Origin: Nostoc desertorum CM1-VF14
GTDB taxonomy: Bacteria; Cyanobacteriota; Cyanobacteriia; Cyanobacteriales; Nostocaceae
NCBI GenBank assembly: GCA_019359245.1
Contig: JAHHHR010000067.1
Span: forward strand, 1-40,497
Direction: 5' to 3'
DNA length: 40,497 bases
Below the pieces are notes generated by a model. The model did not search any database. It was not told where the DNA came from and saw only the letters and a list, made by a program, of their open reading frames with translations. Positions 8,401 through 15,050 of this stretch are shown here, one piece after another. Each line of letters begins with the position of its first letter. Position 1 is the stretch's first letter. The position numbers and the translations under genes are program-made.

Positions 8401-9740
8401 ACACTAGCTAGTTCTGCGGTGAAGGTGGCAAGGTTTGTGGGTTCGTATGAGGCTTGAACCCGTCCGGCTTCAATGCGCGAGAAGTCTAGCAGGCTATTGA
8501 CCAGTTTCAGTAGGCGAAGTCCATTGCGTTGCACCATTTCTAACTGCTCTCGTTCGTTGGCTGGAAGCAGGTTGGCACAATTGGCTATGGTTTCCTCTAA
8601 TGGCCCCAACATTAGGGTAAGTGGGGTACGGAACTCGTGGCTGACGTTGCTGAAAAAGACGGTTTTAGCGCGATCAATTTCTGCCAAGGCTTGGGCGCGT
8701 TTGCGTTCTTCCTCGTAAGCTTGGGCGTTAGCGATGCTGGCTGCAATTTGAGCTGCAACTAAATCGATGAATCCTCGATAATTATCGTCGAATAGCCTAA
8801 AGGGATTCAAACCAGCAATTAATATACCAGATTTTCCTGTCTGACCGGATGGTGCAATTGGCACAGCGATCGCTTGATGAGGCGATCGCTGCCAAACACC
8901 ACAAGGTAAGCTACTAAAAGACGTTCCCAAATCGGAAATTAGTTTTGCCTGATGCGTTCTGATCACTTCTGCAAAGGGCCAAACGCAATCAGAATCGAGA
9001 GCGACTGTTTGAGGAACTGCTACATGGTTTTGCGCGATGCGGCAAGTTCCAGCCAAAAAAACTTGCTGCTGATCTGGCTCAACTAGATAAATCATGGCGA
9101 AAGGCAAGTCGTAAGGATTGCTCTCCAGACAATTCGCACTCAGTGTACAAGCTTGATCGAATGTCCGCGCGTCTGCCGTCCTAGCCGCTAGTTCGCGCAA
9201 AAGTGCCAACTGACGCTCACCGATAATGCGCTGTGTGTCGTCTGTATTGGCGCAGATAATCCCACCTGTGTCGCCCTGATCGTTAGGAACCGGGCTATAT
9301 GAAAAAGTGTAATAGGTTTCCTCCGGGTAGCCAAAGCGCTCCATAATTAGCAGCAGCGCTTCGTCGTAAGTACCCTCGTTCTTCAGCATCGCTGATTCTG
9401 CTCGAGGCCTAACCTGATCCCATATTTCCCGCCACACATAGGAAGCTGGCTGCCCAAGTGCTTCTGGATGTTTGCCGCCAATAATAGTCTTGTAAGCGTC
9501 ATTGTAAAGGTTAATCAGTTCCTCGCCCCACCAGACAAACATGGGTTGACGGCAAGTCAGCATAATCCGCACAGCAGTCTTCAAACTCTGTGGCCACTGC
9601 TGTGTTGGGCCAAGGGATGTTTTTGACCAGTCCTGTTCTCGCATCCTAGCCCCCATTTCACCCCCACCGAGAAGGAAATTTACGTCGGCGTTGCTTGCTG
9701 ACGTTAACTCGTTTTTCAATGATTCTTCTCGATTGGCCAT
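5430..9740 (-). CDS. Giant hybrid sensor histidine kinase (PAS-GAF-HK-REC-PAS-PAS-HK-REC)
   Basis: A 1436-residue cytoplasmic kinase with no membrane segment. In order: a PAS-like domain (about 35-175); a GAF domain (about 185-345); a first HisKA with VSHEFRTP and phospho-accepting His368, followed by its ATPase domain (about 470-580, GSGIGLSLV); a receiver with Asp711 in TDVMMP; two PAS domains (about 800-910 and 925-1045); a second HisKA with LSHELRSP and His1071 and its ATPase domain (GGLGLGLAIV); and a final receiver with Asp1361 in SDIGMP. Having two complete kinase modules and two receivers in one chain suggests an internal multi-step phosphorelay. The linker before the first receiver (about 618-662) is low-complexity Ser/Pro/Ala encoded by a nonamer repeat. 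The start ATG at 9740 opens MANREESL. The gene is enclosed by direct repeats. The signal is unknown. Confidence 0.93.
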   Translation of the reverse strand: MANREESLKNELTSASNADVNFLLGGGEMGARMREQDWSKTSLGPTQQWPQSLKTAVRIMLTCRQPMFVWWGEELINLYNDAYKTIIGGKHPEALGQPASYVWREIWDQVRPRAESAMLKNEGTYDEALLLIMERFGYPEETYYTFSYSPVPNDQGDTGGIICANTDDTQRIIGERQLALLRELAARTADARTFDQACTLSANCLESNPYDLPFAMIYLVEPDQQQVFLAGTCRIAQNHVAVPQTVALDSDCVWPFAEVIRTHQAKLISDLGTSFSSLPCGVWQRSPHQAIAVPIAPSGQTGKSGILIAGLNPFRLFDDNYRGFIDLVAAQIAASIANAQAYEEERKRAQALAEIDRAKTVFFSNVSHEFRTPLTLMLGPLEETIANCANLLPANEREQLEMVQRNGLRLLKLVNSLLDFSRIEAGRVQASYEPTNLATFTAELASVFRSTVERAGMQLSVNCPSLPVPVYVDREMWEKIVLNLLSNAFKFTMAGEITVSLQWANDHIEFAVKDTGIGIPAEEIPHLFERFHRVKGSQGRTFEGSGIGLSLVQELVQMHGGTVQVTSILGAGSCFTVSIPTGSAHLSPDRISAPRTLASTALGATPYLEEALRWLPEESGGSRGRREAGGEEIVQEDYTYINSSPASPASPASSAPSAPSAPRILLADDNSDMRDYVKRLLSQQYEVESVPDGLAALDSARARVPDLVLTDVMMPGLDGFGLLQELRADPQTRKVPIILLSARAGEEARVEGLEAGADDYLIKPFSARELLARVEAALKMARLRQEAMQREQGLRVEAEVAKTHLETVLAGIQDQFYVLDREWRYTFVNGQVAEVVGIQKEELLGKIIWEVFPDVFKSEFYTQVHRAIAQQTVVQFEYFYPTWQRWFENRVYPNAFGVSIFVTDISDRKQAEKALRESEEQFRNMADNAPFMVWVTDTNSYCTYLSKSWYEFTGQSEEMGVGFGWLNAVHPEDYNEAKNLFLEANKRYEDFRIEYRLRRKDGEYRWVIDAANPWFGVDGQFKGYIGSVIDITERKVAEAERDRLLELEQAARTEAETANRIKDEFLAVLSHELRSPLNPILGWARLLQTREFDAPALKKAIATIERNAKLQAQLIEDLLDVSRILQGKLNLNMFPVNLVLVIEAALETVRLAAEAKDIQIRTILDSSLGQVLGDSGRLQQVLWNLLSNAVKFTPEGGKINIQLERIDTQAQITVSDTGKGISPEFLPHVFEYFRQADSTTTRKFGGLGLGLAIVRHLIELHGGTIWAESLGEGKGAVFTARLPLIKKELTSKQEIITALNASPTIEILAGIQILVVDDDDDTREFHTFVLEQAGARVTAVASAKEALQALAESEPNMMLSDIGMPEIDGYMLMRQVKALLALQAKQIPAIALTAYAGEIDQQQALESGFQKHMSKPVEPEELVKAIATLIGINGNA
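7759..7812. repeat. In-frame nonamer tandem repeat inside the kinase gene
   Basis: Six consecutive 9-bp units on the plus strand: GCAGAGGGG twice, then GCAGAGGAG, GCAGGGGAG, GCAGGGGAA and GCGGGGGAA. On the coding strand they give a tripeptide-periodic Ser/Pro/Ala linker at about residues 644-661. A related CCCCCTGCTTC-rich stretch of opposite polarity follows at 7846-7890. Similar G-rich sequences occur between genes in this window near 14700-14730 and 21555-21595. Confidence 0.9.
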
Positions 9741-10253
9741 GCGTCGCTTAAAGGCTACATCTGTGCTTGTCTGTTGGTCAAAATCCCTTCTAAATATGAA
9801 ACTTACGCTCCTATACAGTCATTTTAGAGGATATTCAAGGGCATATACAGCATGAAATACCAACTTTACCGTTACTTTTCAAAGCATTTTAAAGATCCTA
9901 TTTTAGGCGCAAGTTGCTGTTTTGACGATTTTCTCAGATGATGCGCACCTAAATTGTACAAACACTCTTTACGGACGTGAACTGTTAACTGTTGACGGTT
10001 AAGGGTTATCAGTCATGAGCCATCAGCCTTCATGTAACTGTTCAAGTTAAATGCGTAACAGCTTATTGTTACCTTTATCGATATTCCAAGCTACTAAGGC
10101 TGATTTTCATTGAGTAGGCTACTAAGGGAAGTCCAAAAAATAAATTATTCAACCTGTAAACTTCACGATGACAGGGCACGAACTAGTTTGCCAATATTAG
10201 GTTGCTTTGCTATAAGTAGGCATTTTGCCAAAGTGTACTAGTCATCAACTATT
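9741..10253. other. Intergenic region upstream of the hybrid kinase
   Basis: A 513-bp spacer containing direct-repeat copy B (9952-10059) and, near 10125-10152, a sequence resembling the end of the MITE-like element at 14631-14782. The kinase promoter should lie in about 9741-9950, but no convincing -35/-10 pair was picked out. No gene was recognised. Confidence 0.6.
9952..10059. repeat. Direct repeat, copy B (upstream of the hybrid kinase gene)
   Basis: The longer copy (about 108 bp) of the repeat at 5352-5429, in the same orientation. Relative to copy A it carries an extra block of about 24 bp after the shared AAACACT and an extra TCATGAG before CCATCAGCCTTC. The last ~39 bp are identical but for one base. 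Together the copies bracket a 4.5-kb segment made of the kinase gene and its upstream region. Confidence 0.85.
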
Positions 10254-11180
10254 TTATTTTTTGTAAATCAAAAAAACTGAACCTATTGGCCCAAAATTTT
10301 CTACATAAGTTTTTTGGTTATAATATAATCCTGGAGACATACCTCCATCAAATAAAATTCCTTCTTGAATCTTACCTAAACAGTTATTGCTAGCAATGCC
10401 TTCTAGGACATTATCAAACATATCTGGTAGTAATTCTTGATTAATCTGCGATAATTCAATATCTGAATTAGCTTTTAAGTCATTAACTAATAAAATTACA
10501 TAGCCTTGATTAGTGATGGCTGCTAGAGAACGATTGGTAGCATTTCTACAAGCAAATTGTCCTAAATCGTTACAGATATCTTTAAATTTACCCTGACGAT
10601 AGAATCTGCCATTACCACCCACTAAATTGTAATTTAGAATATTGCTTTTTCTTCTACCAGCCTGGATAGTGGCCTGTCGTTGCTTAGGTGTACCTCCTGA
10701 TATACCAAAAGAAGAACGTTTATTTTTAAACGCTCCTGAATACTCGACACCACGAGAAATATTTAAGCCTTGTGGTTGATCATCAGTACCTATATAGTCG
10801 GCATTAATTGCGGCAATGGGTAACTGTCCGTTTAATTTAGCATTCTCATCGCCAATGAGTTCACGAAACTGTTTTTGTACATATTCTTTACGCAATTTCC
10901 CCCTAGCATCTTTAGCGTAAAGTTTATGAGATAGACCAACATTAACTTTGAAATCTAATTCTGCTGATTTGGGATTAAAAATAATCACATTGTTAATACC
11001 TTTTTGATTCTTTTTACCTTGATTATTGGTTTTAAAAAAATCAATGCTGAACTTAATATCTTTACCAGGGCAACTTTTAGATGCTTTTGGGGCTGAATTT
11101 GCTTCAATCTCTTGACAACCTGATAATAAGCCTGCACCAATTATCAAGATAAATAACAAAAATAATTTTTTCAAAGACAT
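10254..11180 (-). CDS. Lipoprotein, phosphodiester glycosidase (NAGPA/DUF2233-like) family
   Basis: A 308-residue protein beginning MSLKKLFLL with a lipoprotein signal peptide ending in a lipobox-like LLSGC, so probably membrane-anchored outside the cytoplasm. Later motifs fit the phosphodiester-glycosidase (NAGPA) fold: AAINADYIG with QPQGLNISRG, VGGNGRFYRQGKF, NRSLAAITNQGYVILLV, and GILFDGGMSPGLYYN near the C-terminus. This family removes sugar caps from phosphodiesters, but in bacteria most members are uncharacterised. The frame extends three codons further to a TTG at 11189; I prefer the ATG at 11178-11180. No good ribosome binding site is visible, because the preceding bases are the T-run of the terminator at 11188-11218. 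Confidence 0.62.
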   Translation of the reverse strand: MSLKKLFLLFILIIGAGLLSGCQEIEANSAPKASKSCPGKDIKFSIDFFKTNNQGKKNQKGINNVIIFNPKSAELDFKVNVGLSHKLYAKDARGKLRKEYVQKQFRELIGDENAKLNGQLPIAAINADYIGTDDQPQGLNISRGVEYSGAFKNKRSSFGISGGTPKQRQATIQAGRRKSNILNYNLVGGNGRFYRQGKFKDICNDLGQFACRNATNRSLAAITNQGYVILLVNDLKANSDIELSQINQELLPDMFDNVLEGIASNNCLGKIQEGILFDGGMSPGLYYNQKTYVENFGPIGSVFLIYKK

Positions 11181-11187
11181 ATAATGC

Positions 11188-11218
11188 AAAAAAAACCGCT
11201 ACAGAATTACTATAGCGG
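11188..11218 (-). terminator. Rho-independent terminator after the DUF4912 gene
   Basis: Read on the minus strand, CCGCTATAG (11218-11210) pairs with CTGTAGCGG (11204-11196) as a 9-bp stem with one G-U pair, a 5-nt loop, then eight T residues. It sits between the DUF4912 stop (11265) and the lipoprotein start (11180) and runs almost into that start. Confidence 0.85.
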
Positions 11219-11264
11219 GGAATAATTTAAAATTTCAGTATGGAGTTAATCTGATAACCAAAAC

Positions 11265-12527
11265 TTAAGAGAACCATTCTAAAACAGCTTCTTCTTTGGT
11301 GTTGGTATTTCGGGATGGTGTCTCACGATTAAATTTCATCTGAATTGACCGGGTTTGCTCACCATCAGCAGCTACAGCCAAAATCGGATAGTCAATTAAA
11401 CCATCCTGGAAGGACATCTGGAAGCGGAAGGTTCCATCTGGATTTAGCTGAATTGGACGACCGCCAATGGTTACGGTAGCATCGGGTTCGGTTGCACCGT
11501 AGACTATCAACTCAGCATCGGCAATTAACCAGAACTGGCGCGGACGCATTGGTACGGCGGAAGCCGAGAAGCCAGCACCTGACATTCCTGCACCGGAAGC
11601 AGTTAAGCCTGACACGGTAGGAGCTGCCCACATACCCACACCAGATGGGAAAACGTAGGAGCTAATAGCTTGTTCAGGACGTGCTGAACTTGGTACTTGA
11701 TGCTGGGAACCGAAGATAGAACCAGCAACCCGTAGTGATTCGGCAGATTCTGCTAAACCAAAGATTTGGTCGTAGATGGGGTTGCCGTTACCATTGACAA
11801 CAGCATTACCATTGGCGCTAGCTGCAACCTTCTTGGCAGGGGGTACGAGTTCGTACTGAGTCTTACCACGCAAATCTTCTTCAAAGTTGACAGTAATGAA
11901 GACATCTTCAATCCAGTCAGAAGGATAAACGGGAGGAATGTGTACTCTCGCAGAACGAGCTAGTACCAACCAGCGGCCATCAGCAGCACGATAACCGATA
12001 TCAATCACATAATCGCGATCGCTAACTGGAACTGGTAGATACCATTCTCTAGCTAGTTCATCAGCAGGATATTCTTGAATGCTGTGGGGGCTTTGGAATT
12101 CGATATTTATGTCGGTGACATCATAAATCCGTAGTGCAAGTTGTTGTCCCCCTTGCCGGCGCAGTTCCTCTTTATGATCATTGGGAATATCCCAGTAAGT
12201 GTAAGCCCACTGAGGATCGCGTGGTAAGAGAACAATCCGGCTTTCACCATAGCCAGAGGGTAAATCTGCGAGTCCTTCATCAACATCAGCTAAAGATCCA
12301 CCAGTGCGATCTTCCTGACCTAATTCAAACTTTGCAGCTTCCACGGTTTCCTGTGCCTCCAATGAACGAGATGGAATGAGCGAAATTTTATTGCGCTGGA
12401 CTTCTTGAATTGATGCCAGTAATTGCGATTTACGCATTCGGCTATAGCGAGAGATACTATATTCGCTAGCAACTTTGCGTAGTTGGCGTAAGGTCATCTC
12501 CTCTAGGGGCGGGCGTTCTTTTGCCAT
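11265..12527 (-). CDS. DUF4912 protein with Rho-N/SAP-like N-terminal domain
   Basis: A 420-residue protein. The N-terminal ~45 residues (LRQLRKVASEYSI, SRMRKSQLLASIQ) resemble the small helical Rho N-terminal/SAP-type domain. Residues ~90-215 form the DUF4912 region, with LPRDPQWAYTYWDIP and IDIGYRAADGRWLVLARS. A Gly/Ala/Ser-rich linker follows, then a C-terminal beta segment (about 330-405) with GATEPDATVTIGGRP, which looks like a bacterial Ig-like module. The combination is typical of cyanobacterial DUF4912 proteins, whose function is unknown; the N-terminal domain suggests nucleic-acid binding, and that is inference. The ATG at 12527 is preceded by GGAGG at 8 nt spacing. Transcription ends at a strong terminator, so it is probably a single-gene unit. 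Confidence 0.85.
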   Translation of the reverse strand: MAKERPPLEEMTLRQLRKVASEYSISRYSRMRKSQLLASIQEVQRNKISLIPSRSLEAQETVEAAKFELGQEDRTGGSLADVDEGLADLPSGYGESRIVLLPRDPQWAYTYWDIPNDHKEELRRQGGQQLALRIYDVTDINIEFQSPHSIQEYPADELAREWYLPVPVSDRDYVIDIGYRAADGRWLVLARSARVHIPPVYPSDWIEDVFITVNFEEDLRGKTQYELVPPAKKVAASANGNAVVNGNGNPIYDQIFGLAESAESLRVAGSIFGSQHQVPSSARPEQAISSYVFPSGVGMWAAPTVSGLTASGAGMSGAGFSASAVPMRPRQFWLIADAELIVYGATEPDATVTIGGRPIQLNPDGTFRFQMSFQDGLIDYPILAVAADGEQTRSIQMKFNRETPSRNTNTKEEAVLEWFS

Positions 12528-12836
12528 TATTTTGGCCTCCAGTAGTTTAAGCGGTAAATGATTTCCCCTGGTTAAAGAATGCTATGTAAAATGTCATCCA
12601 CTCCAGATGAATTTCTTATTCCTGACTCCTGGTTTTGCCCAGTTTTAAGTTTTTTAATCTGTTTTTAAATTGGGGTTACTTCCAATCAATTCCTTAGTTA
12701 TGCCAAAATTAGCATTTCTTTGGGATCGAGGAAGTCTTATTTGTTAAGTCAATATTAACCACTAAGCATATGTAGGGATCAAGGGGTTTCCATAGCTTTT
12801 TTGACTGTATTACGAATTTATAAGCTTTTCTGGGAT

Positions 12837-12864
12837 CGCAATGTCATGATTTCATGACATTGCG
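12837..12864. promoter_or_regulatory. Perfect 13-bp inverted repeat, operator candidate 1
   Basis: CGCAATGTCATGA (12837-12849) is followed by TT and its exact reverse complement (12852-12864). There is no T-run, so it is more likely a protein-binding site than a terminator. It shares the AATGTCA/TGACATT half-sites with the second site. Confidence 0.6.
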
Positions 12865-12880
12865 TATTGAGCGCTAGGAA

Positions 12881-12904
12881 TAATGTCAATATTTCATGAC
12901 ATTA
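12881..12904. promoter_or_regulatory. Inverted repeat, operator candidate 2
   Basis: TAATGTCA (12881-12888) and TGACATTA (12897-12904) are exact inverted copies separated by 8 bp. The centre is 42 bp from the centre of site 1, or four helical turns, so both sites would face the same side of the DNA. Confidence 0.55.
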
Positions 12905-13108
12905 AGCTGTGAGTTAGTCAAAAAGCCTAATCTACAAACAACACCTTGTCCTAAAGGACACGCTACGCGAACGCCAAAAAAAGACTATTTAGAGACGTTC
13001 CAAGAAATAAGTTATCCAAAAAACCAAAAGCAATAATTCGTGAAAAGTCTTTAGCCTGGAGTATGAGAATGTTAGCAAAGCAAACTATTCTCAAGGAGTC
13101 CAACACTG

Positions 13109-14485
13109 ATGGAAACAGCAGACGTCATTGTGATTGGGAGCGGTCAAGGAGGCATTCCACTGGCAGCTGATTTTGCTTCATCGGGTCGCAAGGTGGTCTT
13201 GTTTGAGCGGGATGCTTTGGGCGGCAGTTGCATCAATTATGGTTGCACTCCTTCCAAAGCATTTTTGGCAGCAGCTCATGCAGCGGGGCGTGCTCGTCAG
13301 GCAAAGAAATTAGGCATCTACACGGAAGTTGAGGTTGATTTTCCCGCCGTTATGGAGCGAGCAAGGGGAATCCGTAACAGCTTTAACCAGGGTATTCACA
13401 AGCGATTGGATGATGCTGGCGTCAAAATCGTTTGTGCTGAAGCTTCCTTTGTCGGTGAACGTACCGTTAAAGGGGGTGATGTTACAGTTCAGGCTCCAAT
13501 GGTTATTCTTAACACGGGCACGTCATCGCTGATTCCTGATATTCCAGGTCTTGCAGGAACTCCTTACCTGACCAACCGTAATTTCTTTGACTTAAAAGCA
13601 TTACCACCTCGGTTACTGGTAATTGGGGCTGGCTATATTGGATTGGAACTGGGTCAGGGACTGGCGCGTTTAGGCAGCCAGACCCACTTAATTGTCCGGG
13701 GCGATCGCGTCCTTAATCGGGAAGAGGCTGATGTCAGCAAGGTCTTAGCAGAAGCATTAAAGGAAGATGGGATTAAGCTCCACTTTGGGGTCAATGTAAA
13801 TCAGGTTGCACACGATAATGATCTGTTTAGACTGACATTGAGCAGTGGTGAGCCACTCCAGGGAGAGGCGCTGCTGGTTGTGATTGGACGGAAACCAAAT
13901 ACAGGTGCATTAAATGCAGCCAATAGTGGAATTGAGCTAGATGAGCAGGGATTTATCAAAATTAACGACCAATTCCAAACGACCTGTTCGGGAGTATATG
14001 CGATCGGAGATGCTGCCAAACAGCCTGCATTTACGCACGTGTCCTGGGAAGACTATCGCCGCTTGAAGGCAATTTTGTGTGGAGAAAAGCGCACGCGCAG
14101 CGATCGCGTCCTTGGCTATGCTATCTACACAGAACCTCAGGTTGGACGAGTGGGGATGACGTTAGAACAGGCTCAGAAGCATGGCATTAATGCGCGTGCT
14201 GTTACATTACCTATGAGCCAAATTGCTCGTGCGATCGAGTGGGGACATGATTTAGGGTTTTATCGCATGGTAATTGACAGCGACACAGACAAAATCTTGG
14301 GAGCCACCCTGGTGGGCTACGAAACGGCTGAATTAGTGCATGTTTTTCTGGATTTGATCGAAGCGGGAGCAACTTGGCAGTTGTTAGAGCGATCGGTTCA
14401 TATCCATCCTACTTACGGTGAAGCATTACCTAGCCTAGCACGATTGCTGCTTGGAGATAATATGCCAGGTTGTCCGAACAGGTGA
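13109..14485 (+). CDS. Mercuric reductase-like FAD-dependent pyridine nucleotide-disulfide oxidoreductase
   Basis: A 458-residue class I flavoprotein disulfide reductase. The FAD-binding GSGQGG lies at residues 11-16, the redox-active disulfide is GGSCINYGCTPSK (about 40-52), a second nucleotide-binding GAGYIGLE lies near 175, the second FAD contact is YAIGDAA (about 297), and the HPTYGE catalytic His-Glu pair lies near the C-terminus. This matches the MerA/dihydrolipoamide dehydrogenase family. It lacks the N-terminal metal-binding domain of classical MerA, and the C-terminus (MPGCPNR) has one Cys rather than a vicinal pair. No merR or merT is nearby, so mercury specificity is not established. 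The start ATG has AAGGAG about 10 nt upstream. It is followed by a long hairpin. Confidence 0.85.
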   Translation: METADVIVIGSGQGGIPLAADFASSGRKVVLFERDALGGSCINYGCTPSKAFLAAAHAAGRARQAKKLGIYTEVEVDFPAVMERARGIRNSFNQGIHKRLDDAGVKIVCAEASFVGERTVKGGDVTVQAPMVILNTGTSSLIPDIPGLAGTPYLTNRNFFDLKALPPRLLVIGAGYIGLELGQGLARLGSQTHLIVRGDRVLNREEADVSKVLAEALKEDGIKLHFGVNVNQVAHDNDLFRLTLSSGEPLQGEALLVVIGRKPNTGALNAANSGIELDEQGFIKINDQFQTTCSGVYAIGDAAKQPAFTHVSWEDYRRLKAILCGEKRTRSDRVLGYAIYTEPQVGRVGMTLEQAQKHGINARAVTLPMSQIARAIEWGHDLGFYRMVIDSDTDKILGATLVGYETAELVHVFLDLIEAGATWQLLERSVHIHPTYGEALPSLARLLLGDNMPGCPNR

Positions 14486-14489
14486 AGAG

Positions 14490-14529
14490 GTTTTATTGAT
14501 GCACAACGTTAGTTGTGCATCAATAAAAC
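14490..14529. terminator. Long perfect hairpin, probable transcription terminator
   Basis: Eighteen-base arms (14490-14507 and 14512-14529) are exact reverse complements around a 4-nt loop GTTA. The outer end of each arm is AT-rich (GTTTTATT/AATAAAAC), which would suit termination, though no separate long T-run follows. It starts 4 bp after the flavoprotein stop codon. The stem is unusually long for a plain terminator. Confidence 0.6.
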
Positions 14530-14630
14530 GTGAGATAGTCAGCAAAATCATTTCTGCTGTCTCCCTTTACTGCTAGGGAGATCCGTTCGCATCCTCCCAG
14601 TGCGAAAAAGTAAAATGAAGAGTGCTGAGT

Positions 14631-14782
14631 TTAGGGACTTCCAAATAAAAAAACATCCTATCCCTGCGGGACGCTACGCGTAGCTTTCCCAAAGGGGTAG
14701 CATTTGGGGGGCAGGGCGCAGGGAGCAGTCGTGTTGAGTTGAGTCCAGAAATTGGAATAATTTACTTCTTGGAAGTCTCTTA
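14631..14782. mobile_element. MITE-like element with terminal inverted repeats
   Basis: Terminal sequences GGGACTTCCAA (14634-14644) and TTGGAAGTCTC (14769-14779) are inverted copies with one mismatch, and both are bordered by TTA, a possible 3-bp target duplication (14631-14633 and 14780-14782). The interior (about 124 bp) has no coding frame and includes a GCTACGCGTAGC palindrome and a G-rich stretch. Similar ends occur alone near 10125 and 12987. No transposase is present, so it would depend on one in trans. Confidence 0.5.
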
Positions 14783-15050
14783 GCAAAACGAAAAAAGGCG
14801 TAGGCGTAGCCCGTCGGAGATATTGTTCGCAATACTACCTAAAAATGGTATAATATTTTACGTATTTAGCTAATAGCGCCTCTGTATTTCTGGGGCTGGG
14901 AAAAATAATATTTTTGATGTTTCTCTACAAATTAATTCTCTGCCTGTAAGGCCAATTCATTAGATTGTAGGGTTGAAATTTTTTGGCAATCCAAAATTAA
15001 ATATTTAAAATTGGCACAGTCATTGCTTAATCACAAAGAACAAGGGACAA

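Larger units (their letters stand above)
12528..13108. promoter_or_regulatory. Divergent intergenic region with two operator-like palindromes
   Basis: A 581-bp region between the DUF4912 gene (minus) and the flavoprotein gene (plus). The centre holds two related inverted repeats (12837-12864 and 12881-12904). Towards the plus-strand gene lie a common dispersed repeat fragment (about 12955-12977) and a MITE-like end (about 12987-13019). No gene was recognised. Confidence 0.65.
14486..15050. other. Intergenic region with hairpin and MITE-like element
   Basis: A 565-bp region without a recognised gene. It contains the 40-bp hairpin at 14490-14529, the MITE-like element at 14631-14782, a short dispersed GCGTAGGCGTAGCCC repeat near 14798-14815, and an AT-rich leader for the kinase at 15051. 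Confidence 0.6.

Noticed and set aside
5430..9740. Cyanobacteriochrome or phytochrome assignment for the GAF domain of the large hybrid kinase
   Set aside because: The GAF at about residues 185-345 lacks the Cys-His and DXCF motifs and the LVVP/LLIAHQ phrases, so no bilin binding is predicted.
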